Shown: one piece after another, positions 49,542 to 58,634 of the stretch
How positions within the stretch are numbered: position 1 is the stretch's first letter
Layout: every line of letters begins with the position of its first letter
Notes under the pieces: model-generated
The model's database searches: none
The model's input: only the letters and a program-made list of their open reading frames with translations
What the model was told of the DNA's origin: nothing
Source: Lentisphaerae bacterium RIFOXYA12_64_32
Lineage (GTDB): Bacteria > Verrucomicrobiota > Lentisphaeria > Oligosphaerales > YB12-FULL-65-16
DNA: 64,000 nt
NCBI GenBank assembly: GCA_001803235.1
Contig: MHBL01000385.1
Coordinates: 50,931-114,930, forward strand
Reading direction: 5' to 3'
Translations under genes and position numbers: made by a program

Positions 49542-50771
49542 ATGAAACTCTATCATTTCCTTCCTGCCGGAGTCACCGCTGCCATCCTGGGCACAGTGTT
49601 TGTCATGCCCTTGGGGCTTCTCGCGCAGGAAGACAAGCCGCTGACGTCACAGCCGAATGAGAGAATCTTCGTCCACAAGATGCGGCGGCTTACCGCCATG
49701 GAGGGTGGAACCTCCGTCGACTGGTCTTCTGCCAACGGTCATCTTCTGATCAGCAAGCGAAGCGTCAATCAGTACTTCAACGTGCACTCGGTGACGCCGG
49801 ACGGAATCCGCCAGCGATGCCTCACACTGCCCCGACGCTGGAGCACTGCGGTTCAGCACAAAGGAGATGCCTCCTGGCATCCGGAGGGAAAATACTTCGT
49901 TTTCGTGGCCCAGAACCGGGGAAGCAACTCCTATACCGCATCCCTCCCTGGAACGGGGCTCAACTGCAACCTATGGGTTGGCACTCGTGGCGGTGAAGAC
50001 CCTTGGATGATCACTGACGTTGCTTCCACCAACCCGCCACGGCGCGGTGTGGTCTCGCCCCAGTTCTCTCCGGACGGCAAGAAACTGTTCTGGGCAGGCA
50101 ACCTTGGCGTGGACTCGTCTGGCGCAACACTCAACCAGAGGGCCATGTTCCTGGGGGATTTCCGCATCGACAACGACGGCAAGCCCGTACTTGAGAACAT
50201 CCAGACCCTGCAACCTGGCGAGATGCGCGACTGTTATGATAGCAGCGGATTCACGCCCGACGGGAACAAACTCGTCTTCTCTGGCAATCTCGGCAAAGAC
50301 CAGTCCGTTTTCGGAATGGACATCTACACCATGGACCTGCGTACCGAGAAGATTGAGCCCCTGACCAACTCCCCTAACGTATGGGACCAGTACCCTGCAT
50401 ACTCTCCTGACGGCAAGAAGATCGTGTTCATGTCCAGCCATGGTCTCAACCTGCGTTTCTACGCCGGAGGTCTGGCCAAGTGGATGAACTACTTGGTATC
50501 CGAGCTTTGGATCATGAATTCGGACGGGACCGAACCCAAGCAACTCACACGCTTCAATACGTTTGGGACCCCCGAGCATCTTCGTCGACGCTGCTTTGTC
50601 GGTGACAGCGCCTGGAGCCCGGACGGCAAGCAGGTCACCATCTGCCTGATCAAGGAAACTGGCGGCAAGGAACTCAACTCGGATGTGATCATCATGGACC
50701 TGGATATCGACCCGCCCGCGAAGGGTGTCCAGGTTGACTGGGCTTCCCCCACGGCTGAAGCCGTGCCGTAA
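49542..50771 (+). CDS. Exported TolB/PD40-type beta-propeller protein
   Basis: The 409-residue product begins with a signal peptide (YHFLPAGVTAAILGTVFVMPLGLLAQ). Several PD40 blades are visible from their SPDG-like signature: ASWHPEGKYFVFV, SPQFSPDGKKLFW, SSGFTPDGNKLVFS, YPAYSPDGKKIVFMSS and DSAWSPDGKQVTI. This is the TolB-propeller pattern. It probably works in the periplasm or at the surface as a binding protein. ATG 49542 is chosen because GGGGA is well spaced from it; ATG 49536 abuts that site. Ligand unknown. Confidence 0.85.
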   Translation: MKLYHFLPAGVTAAILGTVFVMPLGLLAQEDKPLTSQPNERIFVHKMRRLTAMEGGTSVDWSSANGHLLISKRSVNQYFNVHSVTPDGIRQRCLTLPRRWSTAVQHKGDASWHPEGKYFVFVAQNRGSNSYTASLPGTGLNCNLWVGTRGGEDPWMITDVASTNPPRRGVVSPQFSPDGKKLFWAGNLGVDSSGATLNQRAMFLGDFRIDNDGKPVLENIQTLQPGEMRDCYDSSGFTPDGNKLVFSGNLGKDQSVFGMDIYTMDLRTEKIEPLTNSPNVWDQYPAYSPDGKKIVFMSSHGLNLRFYAGGLAKWMNYLVSELWIMNSDGTEPKQLTRFNTFGTPEHLRRRCFVGDSAWSPDGKQVTICLIKETGGKELNSDVIIMDLDIDPPAKGVQVDWASPTAEAVP

Positions 50772-50883
50772 CACCGCCGCAGGTCCGTTGCTCCAACCTC
50801 CCCCCCCCCCCCCACGCTACGCTGCGACTCACATTGAACAGCAATTCCGTCGGCAGGTTACCGTACGGTTTCTAAGCCGTCCC

Positions 50884-51942
50884 CTATCCCTCATCTCTCC
50901 CGGTGCCCGGCAGCAGCAGCATACAGTCCCCATAGCTGTAGAAACGGCATCGTTCCCGGATGGCCAGGTGATAGGCGCTCAGAACGTGTGAAACGCTGCT
51001 GAACGTGCAGACCAGCATGAGCAGGGTTGACCGTGGCAGATGGAAGTTCGTGAGCAGGCCATCCACCACCCGCGGGACCATCGGGGTGTGCAGAAAGATG
51101 CGCGTCCGACCACCTCCGGACCGGACTCGGCCGGTGCCTTGATCCTGGCAGGTCTCCAGAACTCGAACCGACGTGGTCCCAACCGCGATCACGCGTCCGC
51201 CGGTGTCCCGCGCGCGGTTCACCTTCTCGGCGGCATCGCCAGGCAGTTCGTAGACCTCCTCGTGCATGACATGATCTTCAACACGCTCCCCCTTGACCGG
51301 ACGAAACGTCCCCGGGCCGACGTGAAGCGTCAGGCGAGCAATCGCAACCCCCATGGCTTGAATCCGTTCCAAGACCTCCCGGGTGAAATGCAAGCCTGCG
51401 GTGGGGGCCGCAACAGCCCCTGGCTTGGCGGCGTACACCGTTTGGTAACGCTCGCGGTCGGCGGCGTCCGGTGGGCGCCGAATGTAGGGTGGCAGCGGAA
51501 CTTGGCCGGCCTGTTCGAGTAATTCGCACACGCCAGGAGCGTCGAACTCTATTTCACACAGGCCTTCCGCGCGTCGAGCCGTCACCATGAAACCGCGCCC
51601 AGGGACCCCTTCGAGCTCGACCCGTTCCCCAACCCGCATGCGCCGCCCAGGGCGCAGCATGCAAGCCCAGCGCGTCTCGCTCAACGCCTCGAGGACAAGT
51701 GCCTCGACCTGACCGCCCGTCGGCAAGCGGCGCCCTCGAAGCCGCGCTGGTATCACCCGTGTGTCATTGAGCACCAAGCAGTCGCCTGGGCGCAGGTAAC
51801 CGGGAAAGTCCCCGAACCCGCGCAGTTCGCACCGCCCCGTATCGCGCGACATGACCAGCATGCGGGAGGAGGAGCGATCTGGAACGGGCGCCTGGGCGAT
51901 CAACTCAGGAGGAAGTTGGTAGTCAAAGTCGGAAACAAGCAT
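50884..51942 (-). CDS. queA: S-adenosylmethionine:tRNA ribosyltransferase-isomerase
   Basis: Adds the cyclopentene ring precursor to preQ1 in tRNA, giving epoxyqueuosine. The 352-residue protein has DFDYQLPPELIAQAPVPDRSSSRMLV, GDCLVLNDTRVIPARL, VAAPTAGLHFTREVL, LHVGPGTFRPVKGE, VIAVGTTSVRVLE and LLTNFHLPRSTLLMLV, all family hallmarks. It lies 47 bases downstream of smpB on the same strand. Confidence 0.96.
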   Translation of the reverse strand: MLVSDFDYQLPPELIAQAPVPDRSSSRMLVMSRDTGRCELRGFGDFPGYLRPGDCLVLNDTRVIPARLRGRRLPTGGQVEALVLEALSETRWACMLRPGRRMRVGERVELEGVPGRGFMVTARRAEGLCEIEFDAPGVCELLEQAGQVPLPPYIRRPPDAADRERYQTVYAAKPGAVAAPTAGLHFTREVLERIQAMGVAIARLTLHVGPGTFRPVKGERVEDHVMHEEVYELPGDAAEKVNRARDTGGRVIAVGTTSVRVLETCQDQGTGRVRSGGGRTRIFLHTPMVPRVVDGLLTNFHLPRSTLLMLVCTFSSVSHVLSAYHLAIRERCRFYSYGDCMLLLPGTGRDEG

Positions 51943-51989
51943 GGCTTCTCTTGCTTTGAGTCACCGTTGAGCACCCGTAATCACCCAGG

Positions 51990-52442
51990 CTACGCACTGC
52001 TGTGGCTCCGGATAGCACGCCGGGTTTCCATATCGTCCATCTTCTTGCGCAGCGTGTCCCGCTTGTCCCGGACATTCTTGCCTCTGCACAGGCCCAACTC
52101 CACCTTGACCCGGTTGCGAAGCAGGTAGAAGCGCAACGGCACCAGGGTGAGGCCCTTCGCTTCGATCGCCTGGGCAAGCCGCCGGATCTCGTGCTTGTGC
52201 AGCAGCAACTTCCGGTCGCGTCGCGGATCGTGATTATTGCGGTTGCCCTGGGCGTATGGGGCAATGTGAACTCCCACAAGCCAAAGCTCGCCGTCGGTCA
52301 TGCGGGCGTAGGCGTCGGCCAGTGAAACACTGTGGTCTCGGCAGGACTTCACCTCTGTTCCCACAAGTGCGATGCCAGCTTCCACTTTCTCCAGCACTTC
52401 GTAGTCGTGGTGGGACTTGCGGTTCTGGACAATCGTACTCAT
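51990..52442 (-). CDS. smpB: SsrA-binding protein
   Basis: Binds tmRNA for rescue of stalled ribosomes. The 150-residue protein shows IVQNRKSHHDYEVLEKVEAGIALVGTEVKSCRDHSVSLADAYA, LVGVHIAPYAQGNRNNHDPRRDRKLLLHKHEI, LTLVPLRFYLLRNRVKVELGLCRGK and the basic tail DKRDTLRKKMDDMETRRAI. ATG 52442 is used because the longer frame adds 34 residues absent from the family. No tmRNA gene was found beside it. Confidence 0.95.
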   Translation of the reverse strand: MSTIVQNRKSHHDYEVLEKVEAGIALVGTEVKSCRDHSVSLADAYARMTDGELWLVGVHIAPYAQGNRNNHDPRRDRKLLLHKHEIRRLAQAIEAKGLTLVPLRFYLLRNRVKVELGLCRGKNVRDKRDTLRKKMDDMETRRAIRSHSSA

Positions 52443-52876
52443 CGGCTGGCCGCCTGGAGTGGAGAATCCGGCATGGTTCAGAGGTTCACCGTTCAGGGAT
52501 TCTCGGTTGGTCGAATCTCTGTTTGCAGTCGATAGCCTCGACAACCTTGAACGGCTTAACCGTGAACCATGCCAAGGACCTCTGTTTTCAGACTCTCGTG
52601 CCGCATCCCGCCCGCGGGATCAAGGTGTCATCAGAAAGACTCTGATGCTTAGTCCTCACATTTTACATTTGTGATCGTTGATTTTAGACTCTTCCGCACA
52701 ACATGTTACATCACCGGCGGCACGGCAAGTCGGTGTTGTCGACCAGACTCCTTCTCCGCAGGGAGGACAGAGAGCGAGTGCGCATCGGCCGGCAAATCAG
52801 CAATCAAAAATCTGAAATGCAAAATGTGCCTTAGTCTTAGTCGGTTCCACATTCCTGACACGTGAACATTGAGACC
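52443..52876. other. Gap upstream of smpB
   Basis: 434 bases without a convincing gene. The central and right parts hold an AT-rich inverted repeat pair (52647-52838). The left part (52443-52640) shows nothing recognisable. Confidence 0.5.
52647..52838. repeat. AT-rich inverted repeat, MITE-like
   Basis: The arm 52647-52683 (TCACATTTTACATTTGTGATCGTTGATT) is an imperfect inverse of 52802-52838 (AATCAAAAATCTGAAATGCAAAATGTGCC), roughly 75 percent matched. They enclose about 118 bases. Both arms are far more AT-rich than the surrounding DNA. Confidence 0.5.
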
Positions 52877-53914
52877 TCAATCGACCCGAATCATGGCCTT
52901 GACTACACCGTCAGCATAGCGGTCGACCAAGTCGAACGCATCCTTCGTCTGAGCTAACGAGAACCGGTGCGTGATCATAAACTCCGGCGCCACCTTCCCC
53001 GTGGCGATCATCTCGATGGCTCGCTCTGCACAGTGATTCTGCCGTCGCACGTTCTGCAGGCAAAGCTCCCGGCGCCGCGCCACCTCCGCCGAGAAAGAAT
53101 ACCGGTCAAACTCTGGGATCCCAATCATCACTAACTTGCCGCCCGGCTTGAGCAGTTCCATCCCCTGATCCAGAGCCTGTTGTTGGCCGCAGCACTCAAA
53201 AACCACATCGAGCATAAGCGGTTCCCGTTTCGAGATTTCCACCACAGGGTCGAGGCGGTCCGGGTTTCCGGCCCACACCGCGCCGTGCTTCGCCGCCATG
53301 TCACAGCGCGCGTCGATTCGGTCGGTGACGTATACAGCGCCAGCCCCCTCGGCCAGAGCCGGAAGCATGACGCTGAGCCCGATGGGGCCAGCACCCAGAA
53401 TACCGACTCTTGCGCCCCGCATCGGGATGGACTGTCGGACCGCATACAAGCCGATCGCCAAGGGCTCCACCAGGGCTGCGACCTCGTAACTCATGCCGTC
53501 CGGAATCGGGAGGCAGCACTCCTCGGGCATGACCAAAAACTCTCCCAGGCATCCCTCCAATTGTCCAGGGCAACCCAGAAACTTCAGCTTCCGACAGGTA
53601 TGCGGGCGTCCGGCCCGACACTGGTCGCACTCGTGGCAAGAAATGGCCGGTTCGACTGCCACCCGGTCGCCGGGCTTCAGTTGGGTAACTTTGGCACCGA
53701 CCGATTCCACCACTCCGGCGGCCTCGTGTCCTACCGTGAACGGGAACCGAACCACCTGGCTCCCGATTCGCCCCGTGGTGTAGTAGTGCACGTCGGACCC
53801 GCATACCCCCACCGCCATGATGCGGATCAACACATCCCCGGGGCCCGCTAGGCACGGGGTGCGTACCTCGGTCACACTCATATTGCGCAGTCCGGTCAGA
53901 CGAGCGACATTCAT
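52877..53914 (-). CDS. Zinc-dependent polyol/sorbitol dehydrogenase-like (MDR family)
   Basis: A 345-residue medium-chain dehydrogenase. VGVCGSDVHYYTTGRIGSQVVRFPFTVGHEAAGVV is the sorbitol/xylitol dehydrogenase-type catalytic zinc region; CHECDQCRAGRPHTC holds the structural zinc; GILGAGPIGLSVMLPA binds NAD. It likely oxidises a polyol or sugar alcohol. Its ATG overlaps the stop of the fucosidase gene by one base (TGATG), with GGAG nine bases upstream, so the two are translationally coupled and may serve one catabolic pathway, such as fucose or a related sugar. Confidence 0.9.
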   Translation of the reverse strand: MNVARLTGLRNMSVTEVRTPCLAGPGDVLIRIMAVGVCGSDVHYYTTGRIGSQVVRFPFTVGHEAAGVVESVGAKVTQLKPGDRVAVEPAISCHECDQCRAGRPHTCRKLKFLGCPGQLEGCLGEFLVMPEECCLPIPDGMSYEVAALVEPLAIGLYAVRQSIPMRGARVGILGAGPIGLSVMLPALAEGAGAVYVTDRIDARCDMAAKHGAVWAGNPDRLDPVVEISKREPLMLDVVFECCGQQQALDQGMELLKPGGKLVMIGIPEFDRYSFSAEVARRRELCLQNVRRQNHCAERAIEMIATGKVAPEFMITHRFSLAQTKDAFDLVDRYADGVVKAMIRVD

Positions 53915-55140
53915 CAATCAAACTCCAGCTTGACGACCATTACGGTACCCGCCAGGCGATTGGCCGGTAAGTTACGCAACCGCAGGTACGCCTTCCGCGG
54001 TTGGCTGTGCAGACTCGGTAGGTTCTCCATGCTGACGTCCACTGCGTGGCCGGTATTCAGCAGTGTTGCCCGGCGTGGCAGCGTATCAAAGGGCTTGAGC
54101 AGGACGCGACAGGTCGGCGGCGCGTGATGCAGGTGGACGTAAACGGTGGTCCCCTTGCGAGTCAGCAGTACGTCGCGATTCTCCGTCTCCTGGGAAGCCG
54201 GAACGCAACCGTCGAACGCTTCACGAACCTTCGTGTGCCACGCGCCTATGGTCCGCAGAATGCGCACCGCCTCCCGCGGGAACGTTCCGTCCGCCTTGGG
54301 CCCCACGTTCAACAGGTACTTCCCTGCCTTGGCCCAGATCCCGTCGATGCTCTGCAGCAGATGCCGGTCCGTGTAATAGTCCTCGTCCGACTTGTACCCC
54401 CAACTCTCAAGCCCCACCGACTGGCAGGCTTCCACCGGTTTTTCAAATGCCAGTTCGGCGTTCACCGCGGAACTCTCGTAGTCACGCTCGGGCGTGGCAA
54501 AGTCGCCTTCGTCAAACCCCCGTCCGTTGATCACCGCCTTGGGCTGCAGTTCCCGGATCATGTTATTAATGGACGTGTCCCGATCGCCCGTAACGTTCAT
54601 GTCCCACCAGATACCGTGTATCTCGCCGTAATGGGTGCAGAGTTCACGCACCTGAGCCTTCAGGAACTCCTTGTACTTAGGCAGGTCCGGATCATCTCCC
54701 GGTTCCGGTCCAGCCAGTTCGTGGCTGCGATTCTGATTCGGATAGTTCGGGTGGTTCCAGTCGGCCACCGAGTAGTACAGGCACAGCGGCATGCCGCGCC
54801 GATGACACGCATCGGAAAGCATTCCAAGCGTGTCGCGCCGGTACGGGGTGTTCATGACGTTGAAGGCCGTCTGCGCCGTGTCCCAGAGGCAGAACCCGTC
54901 GTGATGCTTCGTGGTGAAGCACGCGTACTCCATGCCCGCTTCCTGCGCCAGATCCAACCACGCTTCCGGGTCAAACCGCTTGGGGTTGAAGCGGTTCAGC
55001 AGTTTGATGTACTCCCGGCGCGGGACCACGCCGCGCCACTGCAGTTGCTCGTGCCAGGCCGGGATGGCGTACAGCCCCCAGTGTACAAACAACCCAAACC
55101 GCTTCTCGAAGAACCAGTCACGTCCGTCGCCAAACCGCAT
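53914..55140 (-). CDS. Alpha-L-fucosidase, GH29 family
   Basis: The 408-residue protein starts RFGDGRDWFFEKRFGLFVHWGLYAIPAWHEQLQW, the GH29 signature. YACFTTKHHDGFCLWDT and HGIWWDMNVTG follow; the Asp in WWD is the expected catalytic nucleophile. The C-terminal beta domain ends in LRNLPANRLAGTVMVVKLEF. ATG 55140 has GGAGGG eight bases upstream, and no signal peptide is seen, so the enzyme is likely cytosolic. It hydrolyses terminal alpha-L-fucose from glycans. It forms an operon with the downstream dehydrogenase. Confidence 0.92.
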   Translation of the reverse strand: MRFGDGRDWFFEKRFGLFVHWGLYAIPAWHEQLQWRGVVPRREYIKLLNRFNPKRFDPEAWLDLAQEAGMEYACFTTKHHDGFCLWDTAQTAFNVMNTPYRRDTLGMLSDACHRRGMPLCLYYSVADWNHPNYPNQNRSHELAGPEPGDDPDLPKYKEFLKAQVRELCTHYGEIHGIWWDMNVTGDRDTSINNMIRELQPKAVINGRGFDEGDFATPERDYESSAVNAELAFEKPVEACQSVGLESWGYKSDEDYYTDRHLLQSIDGIWAKAGKYLLNVGPKADGTFPREAVRILRTIGAWHTKVREAFDGCVPASQETENRDVLLTRKGTTVYVHLHHAPPTCRVLLKPFDTLPRRATLLNTGHAVDVSMENLPSLHSQPRKAYLRLRNLPANRLAGTVMVVKLEFD

Positions 55141-55345
55141 TGATTCGTCCCTCCAGGCTCGTTTCTGTCCGGCAGACTCCCGGACGAGCATGCCCCGTTT
55201 GAGCCCGGACCTCAAGCCTTCGACACAAGAGCTGACGCCGTCTCTCTAAACGATGCGGGGCGGGCGGATTTCACATCCCGCCAGCCCCGCACAAGTCCCG
55301 CCACCCACGGCCCCCGCGGCCATTCACTCGGCCGCATCGTCGTCG

Positions 55346-56593
55346 CTACTTCGCATAGACTTTGGTGTAGACCGACATCATGCGCGGCACGCTCACTCCC
55401 AGCGCCTTCATAGCAATCGCGTTCAGGACCGGTTCCGGGCCCGTGAAGTGGAACGTCCGGTGAATGTGCTGGATCGACTCGCCGGGCTGCAGCGCGGCCG
55501 CGGGCGAGGACGTCTCCATCTCGTAGAACGGCCCCAACGGCTTGGCGCCGGGGGATGCCGGTCCGTCGTTGTAGGCGTTCACGGCGTCGCCGCCATACGG
55601 GTTCTCCTGTTCCTGCCACAGAGAGTTGACGTAGTCCGTCTTGCCTTCCGGCTTGTTGTACTGCACAATTGTCAGCACCCCATTGAGTGCATCGTAGCTG
55701 CCCAGCACCGACTTGGCACGCCGCGGAGACACGCCGATCTTGGAACGGCACTTGCCGTCGGCAACAAAGACGACAGCCCCATCGGTCACCGACAGCCGCT
55801 CCTCCGGAACCTTGCCAAAGTAGGCATCGTTCACCTTGGGGCCGAGTTCCTCATCGGGCCCCGGCGTGAAGGGAATGGCCACCGACGTGACCGTCCCCGG
55901 TTGGAACATGCCCAGAATCCAGATCGACAGCAGTCCCGTGGCCTTGTCCCACGCCACGTCGCCCGTATTGGTCATGGTATTCGCGGACTCGAAGCCGACA
56001 GTCTCCAGCCCTTCCGCGTTTTCGAGGCCCAACAACTGGCACGCTTCTGACGTGTCAATCACCCGCACCTCCCGGTCAACCTTCAACTTGAACGTCGTTC
56101 CCGCATAGTTGGTCAACTGCATGTCTTTCTTCATCACAATCTTGGCGGCCGAGGACGACACCACGTCGAACGCCTCGGTGTCGATCGGAGCGGGGGTGAA
56201 CCAGTGCGCCATATCAAACGATGCGCCCTTGCTGAAGAAGATCGAGAACTGACCGCCTTCCGGGCCGATCCAGAACCGATCCTCACCCCCATAGCAGTTG
56301 ATCTGCGGCCGCGGCCTGCCTTCCGCCAGCAAGGCGCGGTTGATCCAACCGAAACTCATCCCGCCTTGGCCAGACGACGTGCTGGTCAGAACCCGCCCCT
56401 GGAGCTTGGGAGCGACCGCTACCGCAGCGCGACCTTCGGAACCGGAGAGCACCACCACCAACGTACTTTTCCGCGCAAAGGCCACGTCGTCGCCAAATGT
56501 CGCAGATCCTGCGGTCCTTACGCTCTTTACGGCGGTGCATCCAGTCAACGCTCCGGCAGAAACCAAGGCAAGCAGGGTCATACTCCGTCTCAT
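55346..56593 (-). CDS. Lipoprotein of unknown function, possibly carbohydrate-related
   Basis: ATG 56593 opens a lipoprotein signal (MTLLALVSAGALTGC, lipobox LTGC) with AGGAAGG upstream. The 415-residue mature protein is beta-rich: VVVLSGSEGRAAVAVAPKLQGRVLTSTSSG, then FWIGPEGGQFSIFF and LGLENAEGLETVGFESANTMTN. The pattern recalls galactose-mutarotase-like beta-sandwiches, but I see no catalytic His/Glu pair. It is processed by the LspA pathway. It lies about 205 bases upstream of the fucosidase on the same strand and may belong to the same sugar-use unit. Confidence 0.7.
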   Translation of the reverse strand: MRRSMTLLALVSAGALTGCTAVKSVRTAGSATFGDDVAFARKSTLVVVLSGSEGRAAVAVAPKLQGRVLTSTSSGQGGMSFGWINRALLAEGRPRPQINCYGGEDRFWIGPEGGQFSIFFSKGASFDMAHWFTPAPIDTEAFDVVSSSAAKIVMKKDMQLTNYAGTTFKLKVDREVRVIDTSEACQLLGLENAEGLETVGFESANTMTNTGDVAWDKATGLLSIWILGMFQPGTVTSVAIPFTPGPDEELGPKVNDAYFGKVPEERLSVTDGAVVFVADGKCRSKIGVSPRRAKSVLGSYDALNGVLTIVQYNKPEGKTDYVNSLWQEQENPYGGDAVNAYNDGPASPGAKPLGPFYEMETSSPAAALQPGESIQHIHRTFHFTGPEPVLNAIAMKALGVSVPRMMSVYTKVYAK

Positions 56594-56778
56594 GCGTCCT
56601 TCCTCCCATGTCATCAAAGACACTCCAACTGCCTCAAGCCACATTCAGGCGGAACGTTTCAGGACCATTCCCTAACCGAAATACCCCTAGACTATAGTCG
56701 ACCACCGCCCGGCTTGACCTCTTTGTACGTATACAACAAAATGCCCCGTTCGCAAGTCGGAGCGGGAACGGGATTACA

Positions 56779-57197
56779 TTGCGTCCGTCGATGGCGGGTG
56801 GAACGACGGCGCGTTGCCCCATGCGTGAGACCCCCGTGGCCTTGTGCCACGGGTGAATCGGGTTCGCCCGCCAAACGTAGGCGCTCCCCCCCCCCTCTCT
56901 TCCCTTTCCCCCGTCCGCCGCCGGCGGATGAGGGAAAGGGAAGAGAGGGGACACGGCGCGGCGTAGTAACCAAGTGAAGCCGTTCACCTGCCACACGAGG
57001 AGGCAGGGGGCTATGCTCCACCCTTTGCTCCCATGTTACTCGCGTGTCACTCCGCGCCGCCGCCCGGCTCGTCCGGGCGCCTGCCTTCGCGGAGCCGCTA
57101 CGGCAGGCATGCAAGACCCGCGGCGGCGCGAACCGGCGCGAGTAACATCAACCTATGACCGGCCGGTCCGCCGGCCGGGGGGCGCTGACGCATTACC
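56779..57197. repeat. Non-coding dispersed element, copy B2
   Basis: About 420 bases in the gap upstream of the polyprenyl synthase gene. It starts near TTGCGTCCGTCG and ends at GCTGACGCATTAC, the inverse of the terminal motif GTAATGCGTCAGC seen in C2. The first 240 bases match B1; the remaining part includes CGCGCCGCCG-type inverted segments. It carries no convincing gene. Confidence 0.7.
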
Positions 57198-57317
57198 AGA
57201 TACCGCCGCACTGTGTTGACACCTTCACGTTTGCCGTCGATATTCTGATGGCTATGGTCGTTGTCGGTCAGGGATGATGCCGCGGTCTACGCGACCTCGA
57301 CAAGGAGATGGTCCCAG

Positions 57318-58412
57318 GTGCCCGCTGTCTCACACCCGCAGTTGCTTGCCGAAATCGCCGCCTGCCAAAAACAGGTTGACGCCTACATCCTGCAACCACG
57401 CTTCCATGCCGGTTTTGCCCCCGAACACCTGCGCAATGCCATCTACGCTTACCTTGAGCGCCCGGCCAAGCGTCTGCGTCCGGCGGTACTCATCTTCGCC
57501 TGTGGCGCCACCGGGGGACAGGAGGACACCGTCATCCCCGCGGCGGCGGCGGTGGAGGTCTGCCACACATGGACTCTGGTGCACGATGACATTATCGACA
57601 ACGACCGCCTCCGACGCGGTCATCCGACAGTGCATGTGCAGGCGGCGGAATGGGCCAGGACCCAGTGGGCCTACGATGAAGCCGCCGCCCGCCGGTACGG
57701 CCGTGACATCGGCATCCTGACGGGGGACGTCCAACACGGTTGGGCTGTCTCCATGTTCCTCGAGTGTTGCCGAAATGGCCGAATCGGGTCGGATGTGGTT
57801 GTCGAACTCCTGCACCACATGGAGTCCTCGGTCGTGCCACGCCTGATCGCCGGCGAAACGCTCGATGTGCAGTTCAGCCGCCGCCCGGTGGATTCGTTGA
57901 CAGAGTCGGAAGTGCTCGAAATGCTGTACCTTAAAACAGGCGTACTCTATGGCTTCGCAGGCCTCGCAGGCGCCTGTCTAGGCGCCAACGCCGTCCCTGA
58001 CTCGTGCGCCATCTCCCAAGCCATCTCGCGCTTTGCCGCCGGGTGCGGCACCGCCTTCCAGTTGCAGGACGATATTCTCGGCGTGGTCGGGCTTGAGGCC
58101 AAACTGGGCAAGCCCGTAGGGGCCGATCTGCGCGAGGGCAAGCGGACGATCATCCTGCTCCACGCCCTCCGGCACGCCAAAGAGGAGCAGCGCCGGTTGC
58201 TCGACACGGTCGTCGGCAATCACGATGCTGCTCCGGAAGACATCGCCAAGGCGACCCGACTGCTCCTCGATCTTGGCAGCGTGGACTTCACCCGACGCCT
58301 GGCCGAAGAACGGCTCCGAAACGCCATTGCCGAACTCGAACCGGTGCCGGACTCGTTCCGCAAGTCCTGCCTCCTCGCATGGGCAGACTACATGATCCAC
58401 CGCGAGTCCTGA
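57318..58412 (+). CDS. Polyprenyl (geranylgeranyl-type) diphosphate synthase
   Basis: An isoprenyl diphosphate synthase that extends allylic diphosphates with IPP. The 364-residue protein has the first Asp-rich motif in TLVHDDIIDNDRLRRGHPTVH, the second in FQLQDDILGVVG, and KRLRPAVLI and KTGVLYGFAG between and around them. GTG 57318 is chosen because AAGGAG lies ten bases upstream; ATG 57261 lacks one. Chain length cannot be read from sequence. Products may serve quinones, carotenoids or undecaprenyl-type carriers. Confidence 0.9.
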   Translation: MPAVSHPQLLAEIAACQKQVDAYILQPRFHAGFAPEHLRNAIYAYLERPAKRLRPAVLIFACGATGGQEDTVIPAAAAVEVCHTWTLVHDDIIDNDRLRRGHPTVHVQAAEWARTQWAYDEAAARRYGRDIGILTGDVQHGWAVSMFLECCRNGRIGSDVVVELLHHMESSVVPRLIAGETLDVQFSRRPVDSLTESEVLEMLYLKTGVLYGFAGLAGACLGANAVPDSCAISQAISRFAAGCGTAFQLQDDILGVVGLEAKLGKPVGADLREGKRTIILLHALRHAKEEQRRLLDTVVGNHDAAPEDIAKATRLLLDLGSVDFTRRLAEERLRNAIAELEPVPDSFRKSCLLAWADYMIHRES

Positions 58413-58634
58413 CGCTTCGCCCTGCCACACGACTTGCGGAGTACGCGTTTGGCCAGTATATGAATGCGCGGTCACGGATTTCGGCGCGGGAGGAGTTCGC
58501 CGTTGATCGACACTGCGAAGTCTACAACCTCAACCGACTCCCACCCAACACGTGAGCCCCATGCCATCGGTTCTTGGCCCTGAGAAGGTCCGTCTGCCCG
58601 TCATTTACTCCTTGCGTGCCCCAGGCACAAACAA

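Noticed and set aside
50800..50813. Run of 14 Cs as a phase-variation tract
   Set aside because: It lies between two convergent genes, outside any promoter or coding region; more likely neutral or a sequencing-prone homopolymer.
52443..52876. tmRNA gene beside smpB
   Set aside because: No tRNA-Ala-like acceptor/T-arm ends, no CCA and no tag ORF could be found in the gap; only an AT-rich inverted repeat is present.
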